From Thiobacillus denitrificans (GTDB lineage: Bacteria; Pseudomonadota; Gammaproteobacteria; Burkholderiales; Thiobacillaceae), in contig DHHQ01000017.1 of NCBI GenBank assembly GCA_002403375.1, forward strand, positions 1 to 43,383: DNA of 43,383 bases, read 5' to 3'. How positions within the stretch are numbered: the first letter of the stretch is position 1; the number at the start of each line of letters is the position of its first letter. The notes beneath the pieces are model-generated. The model saw nothing but the letters and a program-made list of their open reading frames with translations. It did not search any database and had not been told where the DNA came from. Shown in pieces: positions 36,039 through 43,383 of the stretch. The position numbers and the translations under genes were made by a program.

Positions 36039-36536
36039 TCAGCGCTTGATCCGCAGGTCGTTGGCGACCATCTTGACGCCCTCGACGCGGCGCGCGATCT
36101 TCTCCGCCTGCGCGATCTGGTCGGCGTCGTCGACCCAGCCAGACAGCAGGACGTTGCCCTTGTGGGTCTGTACCTTCACGTCGAGGCCGCGGACCTGTTC
36201 GTCCTTCAGCAGCAGCGCTTTCACCTTGGCGCTGATCCACGCGTCGTCCATGACCTTGCCGGCCTTGAGGCGGTCGTTGTAGGCGTTCGCCTTGATGAAC
36301 TCGTCGCTCGACAGGCGGTTGTCGCCGTTGGCGTCGCCTTCCCGGAAGGCCTGCTCGTGGCCGCCCTGGACCAGGAACTCCGCCTGGCTCACCGCGCCGT
36401 CCCTGTCCTTGTCGTAGGCCGCGAAGCCGGGCGCGGCGGCCTTTGCGGCCGGAGCCGCCAGTGCGGGCGCGGCGGTGAAGGCGCCGAGCGCGCCGGCGAG
36501 GGTCAGATTCACAACGCTGCGGGTAAGGTGTTTCAT
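36039..36536 (-). CDS. Periplasmic EF-hand and BON-domain protein
   Basis: Protein of 165 residues: signal peptide (about 1-27, ending ALA), two EF-hand calcium-binding loops (DKDRDGAVSQAEF and DANGDNRLSSDEF) and a C-terminal BON domain (about 100-162: ISAKVKALLLKDEQVRGLDV, NVLLSGWVDDADQIAQAEKI). BON domains attach to phospholipid or peptidoglycan-linked structures. Role probably in envelope stress, calcium-dependent; inferred. It shares its N-terminal sequence style with the next gene (MKH-x-x-RS start). Confidence 0.88.
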   Translation of the reverse strand: MKHLTRSVVNLTLAGALGAFTAAPALAAPAAKAAAPGFAAYDKDRDGAVSQAEFLVQGGHEQAFREGDANGDNRLSSDEFIKANAYNDRLKAGKVMDDAWISAKVKALLLKDEQVRGLDVKVQTHKGNVLLSGWVDDADQIAQAEKIARRVEGVKMVANDLRIKR

Positions 36537-36575
36537 GTCCGTCTCCTGTAATGGGTTGATCCGGATGCGCGGCGC

Positions 36576-36830
36576 TCAGGCGCCGCCGGCCTTGGCGAAT
36601 TCCTCGCTGCTCAGCTTGTTGTCGTGGTTGGTGTCGGCTTTCAGGAAGGCCTGCTCGTCGCCGCCCTTCGCGCGGAATTCCTCCGGGCTCACCATGCCGT
36701 CGCCGTTGCTGTCGTAGTCCCGGAATCCGGAGGGCGCGGGCGTCGCTGGCTCGGCCGAGGCTGCGCCAGCGGCGAGCGTGGCGAGGATGGCAAGCGTCGG
36801 GTTCAGGATGCTGCGGCCAAAGTGTTTCAT
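36576..36830 (-). CDS. Small secreted EF-hand protein
   Basis: Protein of 84 residues: signal peptide (about 1-26, ending ASA) and two EF-hand loops (DSNGDGMVSPEEF; DTNHDNKLSSEEF). It resembles the N-terminal half of the downstream BON protein, so the pair probably arose by duplication. The ATG at 36830 was chosen by the signal peptide and by similarity to its paralog. Role unknown; calcium binding is likely from the motifs. Confidence 0.85.
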   Translation of the reverse strand: MKHFGRSILNPTLAILATLAAGAASAEPATPAPSGFRDYDSNGDGMVSPEEFRAKGGDEQAFLKADTNHDNKLSSEEFAKAGGA

Positions 36831-37098
36831 GTCTATCTCCTGGTATGGATTCGATGCGAATGCCGTAAGCACTCGGAGAGGCAGACAGCGACGATCGTGC
36901 CAGGTCGAAAAAACTTCGCCGAAACAGGGTGTTAGGGGTGCCGTCCGGCAGGGGCCGGCGGTCGGGCCCGGGCGGGCACCGCCGTTTTTGTCGCCGGCCG
37001 GAGACAGATGCGGGACCTGTTGGCCAGGCTGTTGATTTTACGAAGTTATTTTGTCGCGAGTGAGCGACAGGTGGCGCTTCGCCGGTCGTGGGCGCCGC

Positions 37099-38450
<1,352 letters not shown>

Positions 38451-38454
<4 letters not shown>

Positions 38455-38918
38455 GGATTTCCTTGGGGGGCGGCGCGCTGCTGCAGCGACTTCTCCAGCG
38501 CCTTGATCTGGTCGAGCTTGTCCTGCAGCTCCTGGGTGCGCGCCGTCTGCTGGCCGAGTTCGATGCGTGTCCTGATCGATTGCCGCATCAGGTCGAGCAG
38601 TGCACGGGTCCGCGCGTCGTCGCGGGGCAGGCCGGCGAGGAGCTTGAGGCTGCGTTCCTGCGCCTCGAGGGTGTCCTCCTTTTCGAGGAGCGCCGCGAGC
38701 TGGAAGCGCCGGGTCGCGTCGAGGCGGCGCACGCCTTCGAGCTCGGCGATCTCGCGCCGCCGTTGCTCGGGGGAGAGCTTGGCCACCCGCGCGAGTTCGC
38801 TCAGCATGACCGGCGCTCCCTGCTCGTTCAGCAGGGGGATCGCCGGATACTCGGGCGGCAGCGTGCAGGCGCCCAGCGAGAGCAACAGCACGGCGACGGG
38901 CAGGGTTTTCGACATCAT
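38451..38918 (-). CDS. qseG: QseG/YfhG-like outer-membrane lipoprotein
   Basis: Protein of 155 residues. The signal has a lipobox LLSLGAC, so it is a lipoprotein. The mature part is helical with a C-terminal coiled coil (IRTRIELGQQTARTQELQDK, QIKALEKSLQQRA). In enterobacteria YfhG/QseG sits between glrK and glrR and touches the kinase; here gene order is the same, which supports the call more than the sequence. The start ATG (38918) overlaps the glrK stop in ATGA. A second ATG is one codon on. Confidence 0.8.
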
Positions 38919-40372
38919 TGCGGCACGGGCCAGGTTAATCGGATACACGTCGACCACGGCGGGCAGTCGGCGACCTCGACGCTGCCGCCCGCCGCGCGCA
39001 GCGCCTCGCGCACGATCGACAGCCCCAGCCCGCTGCCCTTGACCGCGCTCGCGGGCTGGCTCGCGCCCTGGAAGAAGGGCTCGAACACCCGGCTGCGCTC
39101 GGCGGCGGGGATGCCGCTGCCCTGGTCGCATACCGCAAGCTCGACTGCTTGGGCTGTCGCTGCGCTGCTCACCCGGATGCGCCCGCCTTCGGGGCTGAAG
39201 CGGATCGCATTCGACAGCAGATTGTCGAGCACGGTTTCCAGTTGCCGGCGGTCGGCGTGCAGCGTCGGCGCGGCGAGCTGCGTCTCGACCACGATGCCGC
39301 GCGCCTCGAGCGCCAGCCGCTGGCGCGCCAGCACGCCGGCGACGACTTCGGCGAGGGCCTGCGGGGCGACCGGGGGCAGGGTGGCATCGTGCACCATGCC
39401 GCGGTAGTGGATCAGGTCCTCGATGCGCTTCTGCAGGTCGCGGCCGCTGCTGTCCATGATACCGACGATGCTGCGCTGGCGCGCGTTGAGGCTGCCCGCC
39501 AGCTCGTCGTTCAGCAGCGCGACGCCTTCGCGCAGCGACGCGAGCGGGGTTTTCAGCTCGTGCGAGACGTGGCGCAGGAAGCGCATCTTCTGCTCCTCGA
39601 GCGCCTGCAGCCGCTGCCGCAGCCAGTCGATCTCGCGGCCCAGATCGACGATGTCCTGCGGGCCGACGATTGCCGGCAGCGGAGAGAGGTCGGCCTGGCC
39701 GAGCTGCTGGATCGATGCCTTGAGCTGCTTGATCGGGCGGTTGATCAGCCAGGAAAACACGCCCGCCAGCAGCAGCGTCAGCGGGATGAGCGCGAGCGCG
39801 AGCACGATCAGGCGCCGGCGGGTGTCCTGCAAGGTCGCTTCCAGCGCCTGCTGCTCGCGCTGCACCGCGGCGTCGGCGTCGGCGAGCAGCGCCTTCGCGC
39901 CCGCGTGCAGCGCGTCGAACTCGGGGTCGAGTGCGCGGAAGCTTGCGTTGTCGAGGAAGGCGCCCGGCTTCAGCTTGCCGTACAGGCCGCGGCCGCGCGC
40001 CTGCAGCGCGGCGAGCGTGGTGCGCGACTGCGCGTCGACGAGCAGCGCATCGATCCGGGCGAGCCGGGTCTGCAGCTCCTCGAAGCGCATGCGCAGCGCG
40101 GGGCCGAACTCGGCGTCCTTGAGCAGGTGATACTGGCCTGCGGCGCGCTGCAGCTGGCTGACCGACTCGGCGATCTGCCGCACGTCGCGCGTGACGGCAA
40201 GGCTGCTGCGGCTGAACTGCCGCTGCGTTTCCGCCACGCCCTGCAGCACGTGCACCGCGTTGATCAGGCCGCTGGCGAGCGGCACGATCAGCACCCCCAT
40301 CGCGACGATCACCAGGATGGTGAACGAGCGCGGGTAGTAGCCTCTGAGGATCCGGGCGGCGGACGAATTCAC
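38915..40372 (-). CDS. glrK: Sensor histidine kinase GlrK (QseE)
   Basis: Kinase of 485 residues in the inner membrane. Two membrane segments, at about 18-40 and 188-210, surround a periplasmic helical sensor domain; a HAMP-like linker (LINRPIKQLKASI) follows. The dimerisation helix has the phospho-histidine in RHVSHELKTPLASLR; the ATPase domain has NLLSNAIRFSPEGG, DQGSGI and GSGLGLSIV. It would phosphorylate GlrR. It starts the operon and overlaps qseG by four bases. Confidence 0.92.
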   Translation of the reverse strand: MNSSAARILRGYYPRSFTILVIVAMGVLIVPLASGLINAVHVLQGVAETQRQFSRSSLAVTRDVRQIAESVSQLQRAAGQYHLLKDAEFGPALRMRFEELQTRLARIDALLVDAQSRTTLAALQARGRGLYGKLKPGAFLDNASFRALDPEFDALHAGAKALLADADAAVQREQQALEATLQDTRRRLIVLALALIPLTLLLAGVFSWLINRPIKQLKASIQQLGQADLSPLPAIVGPQDIVDLGREIDWLRQRLQALEEQKMRFLRHVSHELKTPLASLREGVALLNDELAGSLNARQRSIVGIMDSSGRDLQKRIEDLIHYRGMVHDATLPPVAPQALAEVVAGVLARQRLALEARGIVVETQLAAPTLHADRRQLETVLDNLLSNAIRFSPEGGRIRVSSAATAQAVELAVCDQGSGIPAAERSRVFEPFFQGASQPASAVKGSGLGLSIVREALRAAGGSVEVADCPPWSTCIRLTWPVPQ

Positions 40373-40417
40373 GGCCGGTCGGCCGGGGGCGCCGCAAGCG
40401 GCGCGCCCGCGGCCGAG

Positions 40418-41845
40418 TTACTGGAGGCCGAGGTAGGCGAGGATGCCCTTGGCAGCCTCACGGCCTTCCCACACGGCGGTCACGACGAGGTCGGAGCCGC
40501 GCACCATGTCGCCGCCGGCGAACACCTTGGCGTTGGCGGTCTGGAACGCATGCGGCTGACCGCTGGCGACCACGCGGCCGCCCGGGTCGGTGGCGATGCC
40601 GTGCTCGGCGAACCACGGCTGCGGATTGGGGCGGAAGCCGAACGCGACGATGACGTGGTCGGCCGGGACGATTTCCTCCGAACCCGGCACCACGACCGGC
40701 GTGCGGCGGCCGCGCGCGTCGGGCGGGCCGAGCTCGGTGGTCACCAGCTTGACGCCCTCGACGCGGCCGTTGCCGACGATCTCGACCGGCTGGCGGTTCC
40801 ACAGGAACTGCACGCCTTCTTCCTTGGCGTTGGCGACTTCGCGCTTGGAGCCGGGCATGTTCTTCTCGTCGCGGCGGTAGGCGCAGGTGACCGAGGCCGC
40901 GCCCTGGCGGATGCTGGTGCGGTTGCAGTCCATCGCGGTGTCGCCGCCGCCGAGCACGACCACGCGCTTGCCGCGCATGTCGTGGAAGGTCTCGCCGGGC
41001 TTGGTGAGCTCGAGGCACTTCCTGACGTTGGAGATCAGGAAGGGCAGGGCCTCCAGCACGCCGGGCAGGTCCTCGCCGGGGAAGCCGCCCTTCATGTAGG
41101 TGTAGGTGCCCATGCCCATGAACACGGCGTCGTATTCGTCGAGCAGCGCCTGCATCGAGACGTCGCGGCCGACCTCGGTGCCGAGGCGGAACTCGACGCC
41201 CATGCCCTCGAACACCTCGCGGCGGCGCGACATGACGCTCTTTTCCATCTTGAACTCGGGAATGCCGAAGGTCAGCAGGCCGCCGATCTCCTCGTAGCGG
41301 TCGTACACCACCGGCTTCACGCCGCTCCTGGCCAGCACGTCCGCGCAGGCGAGGCCCGCAGGGCCGGCGCCGATCACCGCGACGCGCTTGCCGGTCGGCA
41401 CGACGTTCGACATGTCGGGGCGCCAGCCGGCCTTGAAGGCCTCCTCGGAGATGTAGCGCTCGACCTGGCCGATGGTGACCGCGCCGAAGCCGCCGACGCC
41501 GTCGAAGCCGTCGCTGTTGAGCGTGCACGCGCCTTCGCACAGGCGGTCCTGCGGGCAGACGCGGCCGCACACCTCGGGCAGCGAGTTGGTCTGGTGGCTG
41601 AGCTCCGCGGCCTCGAACAGGCGGCCTTCGGTGACCAGCTTGAGCCAGTTCGGGATGTAGTTGTGCACCGGGCACTTCCACTCGCAGTAGGGGTTGCCGC
41701 AACCGAGGCAGCGGTCGGCCTGCTCCTGCGCGTGCGCGGTGTCCATCAGCGCGTAGATCTCGCGGAACTCATGCTTGCGCACGTCGGCGGGCGTCTTCGC
41801 GCCGTCGCGGCGCGGCTGCTTCAGGAACTGGAATACGTCACCCAT
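40418..41845 (-). CDS. gltD: Glutamate synthase small subunit (GltD)
   Basis: GltD supplies electrons from NADPH to the large subunit for glutamate formation. The protein has 475 residues. The N-terminal part has two cysteine clusters for 4Fe-4S binding (CLGCGNPYCEWKC; CGRVCPQDRLCEGAC). The FAD-binding motif is GAGPAGLACAD and the NADPH one GGGDTAMDC; the ending has AGGDMVRGSDLVVTAVWEG. The ATG at 41845 overlaps the gltB stop by one base (TAATG), so gltB and gltD are coupled. Confidence 0.97.
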   Translation of the reverse strand: MGDVFQFLKQPRRDGAKTPADVRKHEFREIYALMDTAHAQEQADRCLGCGNPYCEWKCPVHNYIPNWLKLVTEGRLFEAAELSHQTNSLPEVCGRVCPQDRLCEGACTLNSDGFDGVGGFGAVTIGQVERYISEEAFKAGWRPDMSNVVPTGKRVAVIGAGPAGLACADVLARSGVKPVVYDRYEEIGGLLTFGIPEFKMEKSVMSRRREVFEGMGVEFRLGTEVGRDVSMQALLDEYDAVFMGMGTYTYMKGGFPGEDLPGVLEALPFLISNVRKCLELTKPGETFHDMRGKRVVVLGGGDTAMDCNRTSIRQGAASVTCAYRRDEKNMPGSKREVANAKEEGVQFLWNRQPVEIVGNGRVEGVKLVTTELGPPDARGRRTPVVVPGSEEIVPADHVIVAFGFRPNPQPWFAEHGIATDPGGRVVASGQPHAFQTANAKVFAGGDMVRGSDLVVTAVWEGREAAKGILAYLGLQ

Positions 41846-43383
41846 TATGCTTCCAATGCTTCTTTGGTCTGGCCGGGCAGGTCCTCGACCAGGTCTTCGA
41901 TAGAAATGCGCTTCGGCTTGACCAGCCACACCTTGGCGAGCGTCGCGTCGTAGTCGGCGAGCAGGGCGCGGGCGCGCGCGCTGCCGGTGAGCCCGAGGTG
42001 GCGCTCGATCTGCGCCTTGAGGAAGACGCGGTAGGGCTCGGTGTCGTCGTCGGTGATGCGGGTCAGCTCGACCATTTCCTTGTTGAGCTTGCAGACGAAG
42101 TCGCCCGACTCGTCGACGACGAAGGCCATGCCGCCCGACATGCCGGCGCCGAAGTTCAGGCCGGTGTCGCCCAGCACGATGACGGTGCCGCCGGTCATGT
42201 ACTCGCAGCCGTGGTCGCCGATGCCCTCCACCACCGCCAGCGCGCCGGAGTTGCGCACGCCGAAGCGCTCGCCGCCCATGCCCGCGGCGTAGAGCTCGCC
42301 GCCGGTCGCGCCGTACAGGCAGGTGTTGCCGATGATGATGTTGCGGTAGGCGTCGAAGGTGGCGTTCTTCGGCGGATAGATCACCAGGCGGCCGCCGCCC
42401 ATGCCCTTGCCGACGTAGTCGTTGGCGTCGCCTTCGAGCGTCAGGGTCAGGCCCTTGTGGTTCCACACGCCGAAGCTCTGGCCGGCCGAGCCGGTCAGGT
42501 CGATGCGGATGGTGTCGTCGGGCAGGCCGTGGGCGCCGTGCGCCTTGGCGATCTCGCCCGACAGGCGCGCGCCGATCGAGCGGTTGACGTTGCGCACTTC
42601 ATAACCGAGCTCGATCTTCGTGCCTGCACGGATCGCGCCGATCGCGTCGGCGACCATCTGCTCGGCGAGCTCGCCCTTGTCGAACGACGGGTTGCGTTCC
42701 TGCTGCGCGAAGCGCGGCGCGTCGCTGGGGATGTCGCCCTGCGAGAGCAGCACGTCGAGCTTGAGGCGCCCCTGGCGCGGCGTGTCGCCGGCCGAGAGGT
42801 CGAGCAGGTCGGTGCGGCCGATGAGGTCGGTCAGCGAGCGCACGCCGAGCGACGCCATCAGCTCGCGCGTTTCCTCGGCGACGAACTTGAAGTAGTTCAC
42901 CACCATGTCGGGCAGGCCGATGAAGTGTTCCTTCCTCAGCTTGTCGTTCTGCGTCGCGACGCCGGTCGCGCAGTTGTTGAGGTGGCAGATGCGCAGGTAC
43001 TTGCAGCCCAGCGCGACCATCGGCCCGGTGCCGAAGCCGAACGACTCGGCGCCGAGGATCGCCGCCTTGATGACGTCGAGGCCGGTCTTCAGGCCGCCGT
43101 CGGTCTGCACGCGCACCCGGCCGCGCAGGCCGTTGGCGCGCAGCACCTGCTGCGCCTCGCTCAAACCGAGTTCCCACGGCGTGCCGGCGTACTTCACGGA
43201 CGTCAGCGGGGAGGCGCCCGTGCCGCCGTCGTAGCCGGAGATCGTGATGAGGTCGGCGTAGGCCTTGGCGACGCCCGCGGCGATGGTGCCGACGCCGGGC
43301 TCGGCGACCAGCTTCACCGACACCAGCGCGGCGGGGTTGACCTGCTTCAGGTCGAAGATCAGCTGCGCCAGGTCCTCGATCGA
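41845..43383 (-). CDS. gltB: Glutamate synthase large subunit (GltB), C-terminal part
   Basis: GltB joins 2-oxoglutarate and the amide of glutamine to give glutamate. Only the last 512 residues are in the window; the frame is open at base 43383. The FMN-binding (synthase) part shows LVAEPGVGTIAAGVAKAYAD, SGYDGGTGASPLTSVKYAGT and the 3Fe-4S Cys region LGCKYLRICHLNNCATGVAT. The C-terminal GXGXG domain (beta-helix) has IIIGNTCLYGATGGELYAAG and GGMAFVVDE. The product acts with GltD. Confidence 0.97.
   Translation of the reverse strand, partial: SIEDLAQLIFDLKQVNPAALVSVKLVAEPGVGTIAAGVAKAYADLITISGYDGGTGASPLTSVKYAGTPWELGLSEAQQVLRANGLRGRVRVQTDGGLKTGLDVIKAAILGAESFGFGTGPMVALGCKYLRICHLNNCATGVATQNDKLRKEHFIGLPDMVVNYFKFVAEETRELMASLGVRSLTDLIGRTDLLDLSAGDTPRQGRLKLDVLLSQGDIPSDAPRFAQQERNPSFDKGELAEQMVADAIGAIRAGTKIELGYEVRNVNRSIGARLSGEIAKAHGAHGLPDDTIRIDLTGSAGQSFGVWNHKGLTLTLEGDANDYVGKGMGGGRLVIYPPKNATFDAYRNIIIGNTCLYGATGGELYAAGMGGERFGVRNSGALAVVEGIGDHGCEYMTGGTVIVLGDTGLNFGAGMSGGMAFVVDESGDFVCKLNKEMVELTRITDDDTEPYRVFLKAQIERHLGLTGSARARALLADYDATLAKVWLVKPKRISIEDLVEDLPGQTKEALEA

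Noticed and set aside
35111..36049. A plus-strand frame after the fadL-like gene
   Set aside because: It starts inside the fadL-like gene, crosses a strong terminator and overlaps minus-strand genes with good starts.
37053..37070. TGTCGC-GAGTGA-GCGACA as the terminator of glrR
   Set aside because: On the minus strand no T-run follows the stem and the stem is only six pairs.

Overview
The window looks like a high-GC betaproteobacterial chromosome, most like Rhodocyclales (Thauera/Azoarcus type). This is judged from the protein sequences and from the gene set dsbA, SPOR, argS, priA, hemE, glrK-qseG-glrR and gltBD; it is an inference, not a database result. The two ends are cut: glmS lacks its N-terminus at base 1 and gltB lacks its N-terminus at base 43383.

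Region 1 (1-1261) is the 3' part of glmS, the classical attTn7 gene. Region 2 (about 1262-23859) is a complete-looking Tn7-like transposon of about 22.6 kb. It begins 25 bp after the glmS stop, the spacing expected for TnsD-directed insertion. It has an array of TnsB-type sites at each end (about six at the glmS-proximal right end, three at the left end). The transposition operon is tnsA-tnsB-tnsC-tniQ/tnsD, and a DUF6471-like small protein is divergent from tnsA. A gene convergent with tnsD has an IS5-type DUF4096-like C-terminus and a faint resemblance to TnsE. The cargo reads as a defence island: a ribbon-helix-helix protein; a three-gene TIGR04255/HTH/zeta-kinase operon; a ubiquitin-like operon (Ubl, E1-like ThiF, DUF6527); a type I restriction-modification operon hsdM-hsdS-hsdR; an unknown small protein; and a PRTase-CE/NADAR pair.

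Region 3 (23860-24079) is the left flank. It carries a decayed second copy of the last 12 glmS codons (23911-23946) followed by a strong bidirectional terminator. The copy suggests that the element came in together with a foreign glmS tail, or that two integration events happened at the same place.

Region 4 (24080-43383) is ordinary host chromosome, nearly all on the minus strand: a NarL-type response regulator, an SDR oxidoreductase, dsbA, a SPOR protein, argS, priA, a Tim44-like membrane protein, hemE and two small secreted proteins. A FadL-type outer-membrane channel gene lies on the plus strand with a clear terminator. Then come three small envelope/EF-hand genes, the glrK-qseG-glrR two-component operon, and gltD with the end of gltB.

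The most interesting parts are the PRTase-CE/NADAR pair, the single-Ubl/E1/DUF6527 operon, the TIGR04255/HTH/zeta operon and the duplicated glmS tail. No rRNA, tRNA or CRISPR array was seen.
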